NCBI RefSeq assembly: GCF_000304315.1
Contig: NC_018485.1
Coordinates: forward strand, 2,760,501 to 2,824,500
Direction of reading: 5' to 3'
From: Methylocystis sp. SC2
Lineage (GTDB): Bacteria; Pseudomonadota; Alphaproteobacteria; Rhizobiales; Beijerinckiaceae
DNA: 64,000 nt
Shown: positions 44,726-53,700 of the stretch, piece after piece
Layout of the letters: each line of letters starts with the position of its first letter
Position numbering within the stretch: the first letter of the stretch is position 1
Program-made: the position numbers and the translations under genes
Notes under the pieces: model-generated
The model's input: only the letters and a program-made list of their open reading frames with translations
Told to the model about the DNA's origin: nothing
The model's database searches: none

Positions 44726-45178
44726 TCACTCTAAGGAGGGAGTTTTCGCCCGCGCCGACGCGCGAATCGGCGTCCAGGTCAAAAGACGCCGTCGCCGAGC
44801 CGCTTCGAGAGTCTCGCATTCGAAGCGAGATTCGGCCACGGGAAGCTCTTGTCGCACGATCGCGTCGAACAACGCAATGCGCGCGACGGCGACCCTTACT
44901 CTTTGAATTGGATCGTCGAACAAGGCATAGGCCAGCGCCCCACACTCGGCGCAAAAGTGGAACTGGACGCGTCCTGAAGCAAATGTCGTGACGCTCGTGC
45001 GGTCGTCGGCGCGAAAAGCGATCGAACCGTTTGGGTCCGAAATCCAAACGCCGTCATGCGCGCGACAAAACCGGCACGTTGTCGCGTCCGATCGCGGTCT
45101 GAAGTCTCCGGGGGCGAGTTCGCTGCACAAGATTACTTCGACCTGTCCGCATGGGCAATTGCCGCGATACTCGGTCAT
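44726..45178 (-). CDS. GFA-like (CENP-V/Mss4-fold) zinc protein
   Basis: 150-residue protein with the cysteine pattern of the glutathione-dependent formaldehyde-activating enzyme family: CPCGQVEV near the N terminus, TTCRFCRAHDGVW, and FHFCAECGALAYAL. These would bind zinc. True glutathione-formaldehyde activity is proven for few members, so the reaction is open. ATG 45178 has GGAG six bases upstream; the longer open frame upstream is a shadow. The 113 bp before it separate it from the methyltransferase gene on the same strand. Confidence 0.75.
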   Translation of the reverse strand: MTEYRGNCPCGQVEVILCSELAPGDFRPRSDATTCRFCRAHDGVWISDPNGSIAFRADDRTSVTTFASGRVQFHFCAECGALAYALFDDPIQRVRVAVARIALFDAIVRQELPVAESRFECETLEAARRRRLLTWTPIRASARAKTPSLE

Positions 45179-45291
45179 GAGAATCTCCGTGCAGGTTTCT
45201 TGAAATCCAAAGCGTTGGACTTTCAGAGCTCCATTGGCGGCGGATTGACGTCTGCCGCATAACGCGTCCCACTCCAGATTCGGCGAATGCG

Positions 45292-46062
45292 TCAACGCTC
45301 CGCCGCCTTCACGCTGACGAACATAACGCCAATCGCGAAGGAGCCGTCGGACTCAATCTCAAAATGCGCCTTCGTCGCCGCCGAGGCAGTGAACTGCAAG
45401 GAGCGGATCGCCTGAACATTTTCGTCTGGCGTTCGCATCCGCGCCGTCCATACGGGAAAGTCCATGCGCAGCCGCGATGTCTGGAGCCGATCGATCGCGA
45501 AGCCGGCGTCGGACAGGGCGGCGGCCCATTCGGCCAGTGTGTAGTTTCGCACATGAGAGGCGTCGCGGAGCAGTTCGACAGCTTGCAGATGCGTGTCGAA
45601 GAGCGGCGATGTGGGCGCACAGACGTCGACGAACACCGCTTGGCTTCCCTTTTTCAATACGCGGCGGGCCTGGCGCAGGCCCGCGTCGAAGCGGCGCCAG
45701 TGATGCGCGGAGTAACGGCATGCCAGAAAATCGAAGGCGCCGTCGGCGAACGGCAAGGCCTCCGCAGACGCTCTCACCGTCGTGATGTTCGACAGACCCT
45801 TTTCTCGCGCGATCGCCGAGACCGCGGCGAGCATCTCGCTCGACAGGTCGACCGCGGACACGCGATCGGCGAAGCGCGCCACTCGATAGGAGACGTGGCC
45901 GCCGCCGGCTCCAAGGTCGAGGGCGTTCTTGGGGCGGATCGCCGCAACGATCTCTTCGAGGGCTTTCAGGTCCGCCCCGTCCGCGTGAACTGCGCTCTCG
46001 ACATAGGCCTTGGCGCGGGGTCCGAACTGCGCCTCAACCACGTTTTCGTGGGGTCTGTTCAT
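45292..46062 (-). CDS. class I SAM-dependent methyltransferase
   Basis: 256-residue methyltransferase. Motif I is ALDLGAGGGHVSYRVA, motif II VSAVDLSSEML, motif III ASAEALPFADGAFDFLACRYSAHHW and motif IV VLKKGSQAVFVDV. The fold resembles UbiE/Methyltransf_11 small-molecule enzymes. The substrate is unknown. It is transcribed divergently from the XRE regulator 87 bp away, so it is probably that regulator's target. Confidence 0.88.
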   Translation of the reverse strand: MNRPHENVVEAQFGPRAKAYVESAVHADGADLKALEEIVAAIRPKNALDLGAGGGHVSYRVARFADRVSAVDLSSEMLAAVSAIAREKGLSNITTVRASAEALPFADGAFDFLACRYSAHHWRRFDAGLRQARRVLKKGSQAVFVDVCAPTSPLFDTHLQAVELLRDASHVRNYTLAEWAAALSDAGFAIDRLQTSRLRMDFPVWTARMRTPDENVQAIRSLQFTASAATKAHFEIESDGSFAIGVMFVSVKAAER

Positions 46063-46115
46063 CGGTCAGCTCCTTTCGCAAGGAGCGCAGGCTGCAGCCC
46101 ACGACGACCTATTAC

Positions 46116-46136
46116 AATAGTCATCGTTATCCTATT
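46116..46136. promoter_or_regulatory. candidate operator between methyltransferase and XRE genes
   Basis: AATAG (46116-46120) and CTATT (46132-46136) form an inverted repeat with an 11-base spacer in the AT-rich divergent region. A TATTATAT stretch (46134-46141) just before the regulator ATG could be its -10 box, which would make that transcript nearly leaderless. Confidence 0.4.
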
Positions 46137-46148
46137 ATATTTGCTTCC

Positions 46149-46916
46149 ATGCTCGACGCGGATGAAAGACGACTTCTGGGGAATTTCATCCGTGCGCATC
46201 GGGAGCGGGCGCGGCCCGACATCGCGGACGGCAGACGGCGCACGCCTGGCTTGCGGAGGGAGGAGCTGGCCGCGAGGGCCGGCATCAGCGCGACCTGGTG
46301 CGCCTGGATCGAACAGGGGCGCGCCGTCCAGGCGTCGCCCGAGGCCCTCGTCCGCATCGCGCAAGCGCTCTCTTTGACGCCGGCGGAGCGCTCTTATTTG
46401 TTCGAACTCGCCGGACGGTTGGATCCCAAGGCGGCCGCGCGGCCGCAAGAGGAGGCGCCCGCGTCGCTACGCGCCATAATTGGCGCCCTCGAACACCCCG
46501 CCTATGGCCTCGACTGCTGCTGGAGCGCGGTTTGCTGGAACGACTCAGCCGCGCGGCTCTTTCGGGGCTGGCTCGATGGCGACCATCAACGCAATCTGCT
46601 GCGCTTCGTTTTTCAGGAAAGCAGCGCGCGCGATCTTCTCCCAAACTGGGAAGACCGAGCCCGCCGACTGCTCGCAGAGTTTAGGGCGGACTATGGGCAT
46701 ATGTTTCGCGACGAGCGGGTGAAGCGCTTTGTGCACGCCCTACGGCGTGACAGCGAATTCTTTTCGAGAGCATGGGACGAGCAGGGGGTTCGGTATCGCG
46801 AGGGAGGATTGCGAGCGTTCCGCCACCCGCAGCAGGAGCTGCTGTTCGAGCAGCATTCCTACACGCCGTCGGACGCTCCCTGTTACAAGCTCGTCACGCT
46901 CCTCCCCGTGGGTTAG
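46149..46916 (+). CDS. XRE-family regulator with MmyB-like ligand-binding domain
   Basis: 255-residue transcription factor. The N-terminal HTH (about 8-75) contains TPGLRREELAARAGISATWCAWIEQGR and the following SPEALVRIAQAL. The C-terminal domain (about 105-250), with CCWSAVCWNDSAARLF and LLFEQHSYTPSDAP, matches the MmyB-like ligand-binding domain of this subfamily. Such regulators usually repress a divergently transcribed neighbour, here the methyltransferase. No clear ribosome site precedes the ATG. Confidence 0.88.
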   Translation: MLDADERRLLGNFIRAHRERARPDIADGRRRTPGLRREELAARAGISATWCAWIEQGRAVQASPEALVRIAQALSLTPAERSYLFELAGRLDPKAAARPQEEAPASLRAIIGALEHPAYGLDCCWSAVCWNDSAARLFRGWLDGDHQRNLLRFVFQESSARDLLPNWEDRARRLLAEFRADYGHMFRDERVKRFVHALRRDSEFFSRAWDEQGVRYREGGLRAFRHPQQELLFEQHSYTPSDAPCYKLVTLLPVG

Positions 46917-47094
46917 CCGTGGGTTAGCATCGTACCGACGCCGCTAGCTGTCCACGGAGCTTATGGCCGACCATCGACGTAGACCCTCGATGCTCTGCCT
47001 GTTCTCTTGCTCGAAACGGAACGGATCAGCTAGAGTTGCGCACACGTCGGCGTTCGCGCTGGCTTCAGCGCAACTTGCTTGGGGACGCTTTGAT

Positions 47095-47514
47095 ATGACG
47101 GGGCTCCTGACGCCCGTTTTTGTGCTTGTCTCATTGACCTTCGCATTGCTGTTCTGGTTGGGAGGATCACGCTATTTGAGCATCCGAAATCGGGAGGTGA
47201 GAATTTCGGATATTGCGCTGGGCCAGCCCGCATGGCCGCGCCGTCTGACTCAGATCGATCGCGCCTATCACAACCAGTTCGAACTTCCCCTCCTATTTTA
47301 TGCGCTCGTGTGCCTCGTCATCGTAACCGGCGCGCACCCTGCGGGCTTCCGATTTCTCGAGTGGCAATTCGTGGTCCTGCGTCTTGCCCATGCCTATGTT
47401 CACGTGACATCGAACCAGCTGCGCGCAAGATTCTTACTCTTTGCCGCGGGGGCGATGACGCTGCTCGCGATGTGGGTCCTGTTTGGCGTCGGCCTTTTAG
47501 GCAGCGGCGATTAA
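47095..47514 (+). CDS. MAPEG-family membrane protein
   Basis: 139-residue membrane protein with four helices. The motif RRLTQIDRAYHNQFELPLLFYAL followed by LRLAHAYVHVTSN matches the MAPEG superfamily (membrane proteins in eicosanoid and glutathione metabolism), whose bacterial members have unknown substrates. The start at 47095 is preferred to an earlier in-frame ATG at 46963, because the extension is polar and not family-like. It is flanked by non-coding stretches of 178 and 338 bp. Confidence 0.8.
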   Translation: MTGLLTPVFVLVSLTFALLFWLGGSRYLSIRNREVRISDIALGQPAWPRRLTQIDRAYHNQFELPLLFYALVCLVIVTGAHPAGFRFLEWQFVVLRLAHAYVHVTSNQLRARFLLFAAGAMTLLAMWVLFGVGLLGSGD

Positions 47515-47852
47515 CTCTCGGCTTGCGGCCTCTGCAGCAATCGCCGCCGCCTTGAGCCGCGTCGCGCCATGTCATCATGCTTGGGAGTCCGGCGCCGCGG
47601 CAACTTTGTCGAGCCGCGCAATGCCGTCTCGGGGGAGCGCCTAGACCGTCGCCTTGAGACTGTCGTGAAAATGTTCGATCGACAATGCGCCGACGACAAC
47701 AAAAATGTCGGGCGATCGCAAAGGCCGGACGCCGCCAAGGCGGAACGAACGGAAGGCAGTAGGATGTCCACCGCGTTGATTGGCCTGGTCGCGGCGAAGG
47801 ATGACGACTTCAGCAGTCGTGCAGATCAATCGTCGCTTGAGGAGCAGTTGTC
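47515..47852. other. intergenic stretch, no convincing gene
   Basis: About 340 bp. A plus-strand frame (47569-47856) with an internal ATG at 47764 after AGTAGG could encode about 30 residues (MSTALIGLVAAKDDDF...), but nothing supports it beyond being open. No hairpin or repeat stood out. Confidence 0.4.
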
Positions 47853-48257
47853 ATGATCCGCATCCGAGAAATCGACCATCTCGTGCTTCGCGTCGTGAAC
47901 CTTGATGCAATGCTGAAGTTCTATTGCGATGTTCTGGGATGCACAATTGAGCGGCGGCAAGAGGCGATTGGCCTCATACAGCTGAGGGCGGGCCGGTCGC
48001 TTCTCGATCTTGTGTCGGTCGATGGCGAAATCGGCAGCGCCGGAGGCGAGGCTCCGGGGAAGGGCGGGCGGAACCTGGATCACTTCTGCTTCCGTGTAGA
48101 TCCCTTTGATGAGCCCGGCATCCGCAGACATCTTGAGGCCAACGGCGTCGAAGCCGGCCCGACCCGCATCCGTTACGGCGCCGAAGGCGACGGACCTTCT
48201 ATCTATGTCACGGACCCCGAGCGAAATGTTGTCGAACTCAAGGGTCCCTCAGGCTAA
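47853..48257 (+). CDS. VOC-family (glyoxalase-fold) protein
   Basis: 134-residue single VOC protein: IDHLVLRVVNLDAMLKFYCDVLG at the start, NLDHFCFRVDPFD in the middle and IYVTDPERNVVELKGP at the end. The His and Glu in these motifs are the usual metal ligands. It may be a dioxygenase, a glyoxalase I-like enzyme or a resistance protein; the substrate is not readable. GAGGAG lies seven to eight bases before the ATG. The next gene converges on it. Confidence 0.85.
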   Translation: MIRIREIDHLVLRVVNLDAMLKFYCDVLGCTIERRQEAIGLIQLRAGRSLLDLVSVDGEIGSAGGEAPGKGGRNLDHFCFRVDPFDEPGIRRHLEANGVEAGPTRIRYGAEGDGPSIYVTDPERNVVELKGPSG

Positions 48258-48320
48258 CTGTTCGCGGACGCATTGATGCGCGACAGCGGAGCCCAAGCGC
48301 CATTCCATTCGACGGGCGAT

Positions 48321-48878
48321 TTACTGGAACGGCTTCTCGACGCCTGGCGGCAATGCGACGTGGAAACCCTGGTTGATCGCCGAAAACATCTGATAAAAAC
48401 CGGACAGGACGACGAGTTCGATAAACCCTTCGACGCCGAACCTCTTGATGGCTTCGTCCTGTACGTTCTGCGGAATGTTTCGCCAGGACAATGTCGACGC
48501 CAGCACCGCGGTGACGAGATCATAGGGCGACGACGCGACGGCGCCTAAGTCTTCGCCTTTTTCCAGGGCGCTGATCAAGGAGGATGGAACGCCCGCCGCT
48601 TCGGCGTGCTGAACGTGATCGACCCATTCGAAGGCTGCGCCCGTGCGGCGCGCGACGAACAGCACGACGAATTGATAGACGTCGCGCGGCAGATGGCCCT
48701 GGAACTTAAGGTAGTACCCCAGATCTTCGATTTTTTCGCATAGTTGCGGATGATTCATCAGCGCGGCGTAAGGACCGCCGAAGCCTGCGCCTTGCGCCTT
48801 GCGCCGTTCGACCATGCGATCATAGCGGGCGCGAGCGTCCGGCGACAATGTTGACGGATCGAAGGGCAGCTGAGCCAT
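48321..48878 (-). CDS. carboxymuconolactone decarboxylase/AhpD-like protein
   Basis: 185-residue helical protein of the CMD/AhpD superfamily. FVVLFVARRTGAAFEWVDHVQHAEAAGV is the conserved core (His near HVQHAE); the peroxidatic CxxC of true AhpD is absent. It may act as a decarboxylase- or dehalogenase-like enzyme on a ring or carboxylate substrate. It starts 10 bp after the ThDP-enzyme stop and is probably co-transcribed with it. Confidence 0.78.
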   Translation of the reverse strand: MAQLPFDPSTLSPDARARYDRMVERRKAQGAGFGGPYAALMNHPQLCEKIEDLGYYLKFQGHLPRDVYQFVVLFVARRTGAAFEWVDHVQHAEAAGVPSSLISALEKGEDLGAVASSPYDLVTAVLASTLSWRNIPQNVQDEAIKRFGVEGFIELVVLSGFYQMFSAINQGFHVALPPGVEKPFQ

Positions 48879-48888
48879 CGGCGTTCTC

Positions 48889-50613
48889 TCACTCGTGGTA
48901 GGAATAGGCGGCGATCGCCTGCGCCCAGTCCTTCACCGGCGTCGTGAACGACTTATCGGCCTTGACGTCGATGAGGCAGGGGCCTTCGCCCTGCAGCGCT
49001 CGCTCGAACGCGCCGGCAAGATCGCCCGGCGAGCGCACCGTCTCGCCGCGAGCGCCCAAGGCCTGCGCAAAACCTGCCCAGTCATGATCCGGCAAGCGCG
49101 TCAGTTCGTCGGGCGTGGGGCCGAGTCCATGCGCGCGCAACCAGACATTGCCAAGCGCGGCATTATTGATGACCACATAGATCACCGGCAGCTGGTAGCG
49201 CGCCGCGGTGGCGATTTCCATGCCGCCCATGCGCATGCATCCATCGCCCGTGATAACCGCCACGCGACGGCGCGGCTGTGCGCATTGCACGCCGATCGCG
49301 GCGCCGATCGCCCAGCCCATCGGGCCGAGATTGGTGGCGGAAACGTAGGTCTTGGCTTCGTAGGCTTCCCAGTAATGGCCGGCGAAAGCGCGATGGGCGC
49401 CGGAATCCACCACCAGAACGCCGTCGTGCGGGAACGCCTTTCTCAGCTCGCGGATGACGCGGGCCGGATGAATCGGAACCGCGTCGCTCTCGCAGTTTTC
49501 CGGGTCCTGCAGGCGGGGCTGCGAGCGGATCTCTGACATCCAAGCCGCGCGTGCGGAGATTGTCGGCTCGAGAGCCGCGCGCAACGTCTCGTTTTGATCG
49601 AGCAGATAGCGAAGATAGGCGCCGCAGCTGCCGACGATCCCGCCGTCCTGGACATGCATCCCGATTGCGGAGGGCAGCAAGTTCACGCAGATCGTCCTAC
49701 CGGGTTTGACTTGGAGCGCCCAATGCATTGTGTCGCGCTCGTTCAGTCCCGACCCCAGAATGATCAGCAGATCGAGCGAGGGGTCCATCAAGGCTGCGCG
49801 GGAGTGGTGCGTCCCCGCGTAGCCGAAGACGCCGAGCGAAAGCGGATGGTCCTCCGGGAAGACTCCCTTTCCGCGCAGCGTCGTGGCGACGGGAATGCGC
49901 CAAGTCTCGGCGAATTCCTTCAGCGCATTGGCGGCGTTCGAGTGCTCGACGCCTGCGCCGGCCAGTATGGCGATTTTGACATGCGGTTTGCCGCCAGAGC
50001 CGCCCTGGAAATGTTGCAACGACGATTCGGCGGCCGTCATCGACAGCGCGTTATAGTCGAACAGCGCCTGGTCGATCGGAGAATGATTGACGGAGATCTC
50101 CGCGGCCAAGCAGTCGCCTGGCAAGGAGAGATGTACGGGCGCAGCGGGACGGGTACGAAGCTGCAGCAGAGCGTGCTCAAACAAATGCGGCATATTCTTC
50201 GGATTGTCGATCGAAGAGGAATAGCGCGTCAGCGGCTTCATGATCGCGACGTCGTCGAGCGTCTGGGGGCTTGCGTCCTGAAACACGCCCAAGCCCTCGA
50301 GGGCCGTCGTCACTTCGCCGCTCAATAGGAGAAGCGGCGAGCCATCGGATTGCGCGGTCGCCACGGCGGTGACGGTATTGGTCAGGCCGGGTCCGCCGAT
50401 GCAGAGCGCGGCGCCGAAATTGCCGCTCGCCCGCGCGTAGCCATCCGCCATATAGGCGGCGCCGCCTTCTTGCGCGGCGACGATCGGGGTGAGCGCTTGC
50501 TGGCGTCCGAAAGCGGGCAGAAAAGGATCGACGAGGCCGCCAGGGACCATGAATACATGGTCGAGTCCTTCGCGCGCCAGCGCCTCGAGGATAAAATCGA
50601 CCCCTAGGGACAT
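48889..50613 (-). CDS. thiamine-diphosphate-dependent enzyme (acetolactate synthase-like)
   Basis: 574-residue three-domain ThDP enzyme. The N-terminal PYR domain has FMVPGG and the catalytic Glu in AAQEGGAAYMADGYAR. A central FAD/nucleotide-fold domain follows, then the C-terminal PP domain with GDGCMRMGGMEIATAARYQLP...NNAALG (ThDP/Mg site GDG...NN). Acetolactate synthase, benzoylformate decarboxylase and sulfoacetaldehyde-type enzymes share this layout. No small regulatory subunit adjoins, so it is probably not the housekeeping IlvB. Its AhpD-like neighbour suggests a catabolic role. Confidence 0.85.
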   Translation of the reverse strand: MSLGVDFILEALAREGLDHVFMVPGGLVDPFLPAFGRQQALTPIVAAQEGGAAYMADGYARASGNFGAALCIGGPGLTNTVTAVATAQSDGSPLLLLSGEVTTALEGLGVFQDASPQTLDDVAIMKPLTRYSSSIDNPKNMPHLFEHALLQLRTRPAAPVHLSLPGDCLAAEISVNHSPIDQALFDYNALSMTAAESSLQHFQGGSGGKPHVKIAILAGAGVEHSNAANALKEFAETWRIPVATTLRGKGVFPEDHPLSLGVFGYAGTHHSRAALMDPSLDLLIILGSGLNERDTMHWALQVKPGRTICVNLLPSAIGMHVQDGGIVGSCGAYLRYLLDQNETLRAALEPTISARAAWMSEIRSQPRLQDPENCESDAVPIHPARVIRELRKAFPHDGVLVVDSGAHRAFAGHYWEAYEAKTYVSATNLGPMGWAIGAAIGVQCAQPRRRVAVITGDGCMRMGGMEIATAARYQLPVIYVVINNAALGNVWLRAHGLGPTPDELTRLPDHDWAGFAQALGARGETVRSPGDLAGAFERALQGEGPCLIDVKADKSFTTPVKDWAQAIAAYSYHE

Positions 50614-50843
50614 GCCGGCTCCAATTCTCGATCATGCGCCTTGCGCGCCGCCTTTATTCTATAGTCGAGCGCAAGCTTACGGATCAACCTGCAATAACCT
50701 GCAAGATGGGCCGCCGCAGCGCCGCGCCAGAAGCGCGAACTCGGTCGTCGCCGTTCGCGGTGAATGCGCGTGATCACGTTCCTATCTAAGCAGTCGGCGA
50801 CCGCTCCAACATCAAGCGGCGCGTCAGTTTTGCACAAGGCGAG

Positions 50844-51878
50844 ATGACCAAGGATCTGATCGTTCCTGCCGCAGAGGGCCTCTGCTGCCCTCCTGGAAAA
50901 TTCCACATCGACCCCTGGCGCCCGGCGGCGCTGGCGGTGATCACGCATGCGCACGCCGATCACGCGCGATGGGGTAGCGGCGCCTATCTCTGTCAAGAGG
51001 ATTGCGCGCCGATCCTGCGCAGACGGCTCGGCGACGTTCGTATCGAAACGTTGCGCTATGGTGAGAGCCGAGAAGTTGGCGAGGTGCGGCTCTCCTTGCA
51101 TCCAGCCGGCCATGTTCTCGGCTCGGCGCAGGTGCGCGTCGAGCATCGCGGCGAGGTCTGGGTCGCGTCCGGCGACTACAAGCTCGAAGCGGACGGCGTC
51201 AGCGCGCCTTTTGAGCCTGTTCGATGCGACGTCTTCATCACCGAATCGACCTTCGGGCTCCCGATCTATCGCTGGCGCCCGCAAGCCGAAGTGATGGCCG
51301 ACATCAACGCGTGGTGGGCGGAAAATGCGCGCGCGGGACGCGCCAGCGTCATGCAGGCCTACGGGCTCGGCAAGGCGCAGCGCCTCCTCAAGCATCTTGA
51401 CGCGCGTATCGGACCCATCGTCTGCCACGGCGCGATCGAGCCGCTCAATCAGATCCACCGCGAACTCGGCATAGCGCTGCCGCCCACGCTCAATGTCGGC
51501 GCGCTCGACAAGGCGGGCCTTTCGCGGTGCTTTGCGCTGGCGCCTCGTTCAGCCATCGAGAGCCCATGGATTCGCCGGTTTGGCGCGCATTCCGACGCTT
51601 TCGCCAGCGGATGGATGCAGCTCCGCGGCAATCGTCGGCGTCTCGGCGTCGATCAAGGCTTCGCGCTTTCGGATCACGCCGACTGGCCGGGCTTGCTGCA
51701 GGCGATCGCCGCGACCGGCGCCGAGCGTATCTTTGTCACGCATGGAAGCGGAGAAGCGCTCTCGCGCTATCTGCGCGAGAGAGGATATGACGCGCGTCCC
51801 ATGGCGACGGAATATGGCGATGAAGCTCTGGAAGGCGAGGCGGGGCCGAACGCCGAGGCCGAAACAGACGACGCATGA
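50844..51878 (+). CDS. ligase-associated DNA exonuclease (metallo-beta-lactamase/beta-CASP type)
   Basis: 344-residue metallo-beta-lactamase-fold nuclease. Metal motif THAHADH (HxHxDH), then HPAGHVLGSAQV, SGDYK, and a C-terminal SDHADW plus FVTHGSGEAL. The family (ligase-associated DNA exonuclease, YSH1-like) is encoded with an ATP-dependent ligase and often an Lhr-type helicase as a DNA-repair set. The stop overlaps the ligase start in an ATGA, which supports that pairing. Confidence 0.9.
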   Translation: MTKDLIVPAAEGLCCPPGKFHIDPWRPAALAVITHAHADHARWGSGAYLCQEDCAPILRRRLGDVRIETLRYGESREVGEVRLSLHPAGHVLGSAQVRVEHRGEVWVASGDYKLEADGVSAPFEPVRCDVFITESTFGLPIYRWRPQAEVMADINAWWAENARAGRASVMQAYGLGKAQRLLKHLDARIGPIVCHGAIEPLNQIHRELGIALPPTLNVGALDKAGLSRCFALAPRSAIESPWIRRFGAHSDAFASGWMQLRGNRRRLGVDQGFALSDHADWPGLLQAIAATGAERIFVTHGSGEALSRYLRERGYDARPMATEYGDEALEGEAGPNAEAETDDA

Positions 51879-53632
51879 AAACCTTCGCCACGCTTTACCG
51901 GCGCATCGACGCCGCGACCTCGACGCAGCATAAGAGACAGGCGCTGACCGACTATCTACAAGCGGCGATCGGCGCGCCCGAGCAATACGCCAGCGCCGCC
52001 TGGACGGTCTATTTTCTCGCCGGCGGCAAGCCGCGTCAGATGATCGCGACCAAGCTGCTGCGCCAACTCGTCTTGGACGCGACGGACCTGCCCGAATGGC
52101 TCGTCGATGAGTGCTACCACAGCGTCGGCGATCTCGCCGAGACCCTGGCGCTCCTGCTGCCGCCGCCAACCTTCATTGAAGACGTCCCGCTCGACGTTTG
52201 GATGAATGAACGGCTCCTGCCATTACGCCAGCTTGATGAAGGCGCCCGCCTGTCCGCGCTGCGCGACTGGATCGACGCGATGCCGGTTGAGGACCGCTTG
52301 CCGTTCTTCAAGCTCGTCACCGGCGAATTGCGCATCGGCGTGTCGAAGCTGCAAATGACTCAGGCGATCGCCGAGGCGACGCAGCTTGACGCCAAGCTCG
52401 TGGCGCAGCGGATGATGGGCTACACGCAGGCGAACCGCGCGCCTCAGGCGCAAGATTTTATCGCGCTCGTCGCGCCGGCCGAAGCGGGCGAAGAGGGGCG
52501 GCCGCTGCGCGGCCAACCCTATCCATTCTTTCTCGCGCATCCGCTGCAGGCGCCGTTGTCCGCTTTCCCGGAACTGCTCGGTCCTGTCGATGATTGGCTG
52601 GTCGAATGGAAATTCGACGGCATACGCGCGCAATTCATTCATCGCGCCGGCGCGTGGTGGCTGTGGTCGCGCGGCGAGGAGCTTGTCAGCGACAGCTTTC
52701 CGGAGCTTGGCGCGCTTGTCGATTTTCTTCCCGACGACATCGTCATCGACGGCGAGCTTGTCGTCGTCGCGCCCCGTTCGGACGCGCGTTCCGCAATGGA
52801 CGATCTTCGCGACCTGCGCCCCTTTTCTGAATTGCAGCAGCGTCTCGGACGCAAGGTTCTCACGCCGAAAATGCTGCGCGACAGGCCGGTGGCGCTGATC
52901 GCTTATGACCTGCTTGAGAAGGATGGCCACGATCTGCGCGAAAAGCCGCAGCGGGAGCGCCGCGCGCTTCTCGATGAGGTCGTGTCGCGCGCGCATTTTT
53001 CCGCCATGCAGGTCGGCGCCGATCCGCCGTTGCGTCTGAGCCCCGCGCTGACGCAGCCCGATTGGGAAGCCTTCGCGCGGCAGCGCGAGGAGGCGCGGGC
53101 GCGCGGGGCCGAAGGCATGATGCTCAAAGCGATGGGCGCGCCCTATGGCGTGGGGCGCCAGAAGAGCGGCGCCCATCTCTGGTGGAAATGGAAGCTCGAT
53201 CCGATGAGCGTCGACGCCGTGCTCATCTACGCCGCGCGGGGACATGGGCGACGCTCCGGCGTCTACAGCGACTACACCTTTGCGGTGTGGAGCGGCCCGC
53301 CCGAGCAGACGGACCGCACGCTGCTGCCCTTCGCCAAGGCCTATTCCGGTCTTTCGGATGAGGAGATGCGCAAGGTCGACGCGACGATCAGAAGGACGAC
53401 GATCGAGAACTTCGGGCCGGTGCGCAGCGTGCGCCCGACGATGGTTTTCGAGCTCGGCTTCGAGGGAATCGGCGCCAGCAATCGCCACAAAAGCGGCATC
53501 GCGGTTCGCTTTCCCCGCATGTTGCGCTGGCGACAGGACAAGCCCGTGGAGGACGCCGACACGATCGACGCGCTACGCGCGCTGTTGCCTGGCGGCGCAA
53601 GAGTGGACGACGCGCCGAACAATCCGCCGTGA
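51875..53632 (+). CDS. ATP-dependent DNA ligase
   Basis: 585-residue ligase. A helical N-terminal DNA-binding domain (about 1-210) is followed by the nucleotidyltransferase domain with Lys246 in EWKFDGIRAQ (motif I), LWSRGEE, DIVIDGELVVV, AYDLLEKDGHD, EGMMLKA and WWKWKLDP (motif V), and an OB-fold C terminus. It seals nicks with ATP and is an accessory repair ligase beside the housekeeping NAD-dependent enzyme. Coupled to the upstream nuclease; no Lhr helicase gene lies immediately downstream. Confidence 0.93.
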   Translation: MKTFATLYRRIDAATSTQHKRQALTDYLQAAIGAPEQYASAAWTVYFLAGGKPRQMIATKLLRQLVLDATDLPEWLVDECYHSVGDLAETLALLLPPPTFIEDVPLDVWMNERLLPLRQLDEGARLSALRDWIDAMPVEDRLPFFKLVTGELRIGVSKLQMTQAIAEATQLDAKLVAQRMMGYTQANRAPQAQDFIALVAPAEAGEEGRPLRGQPYPFFLAHPLQAPLSAFPELLGPVDDWLVEWKFDGIRAQFIHRAGAWWLWSRGEELVSDSFPELGALVDFLPDDIVIDGELVVVAPRSDARSAMDDLRDLRPFSELQQRLGRKVLTPKMLRDRPVALIAYDLLEKDGHDLREKPQRERRALLDEVVSRAHFSAMQVGADPPLRLSPALTQPDWEAFARQREEARARGAEGMMLKAMGAPYGVGRQKSGAHLWWKWKLDPMSVDAVLIYAARGHGRRSGVYSDYTFAVWSGPPEQTDRTLLPFAKAYSGLSDEEMRKVDATIRRTTIENFGPVRSVRPTMVFELGFEGIGASNRHKSGIAVRFPRMLRWRQDKPVEDADTIDALRALLPGGARVDDAPNNPP

Positions 53633-53700
53633 TGCCCCTATTCGCGGCGATGACGATCATGCCGATACGTTTGCGCGTGCGCCGCGCGAGAGCGGGCCAG

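Noticed and set aside
46963..47094. N-terminal extension of the MAPEG protein from ATG 46963
   Set aside because: The extra 44 residues are polar and Arg/Ser-rich, unlike the membrane family, which begins with a helix at 47095.
47569..47856. 95-residue plus-strand frame before the VOC gene
   Set aside because: No motif, unremarkable composition; only being open supports it.
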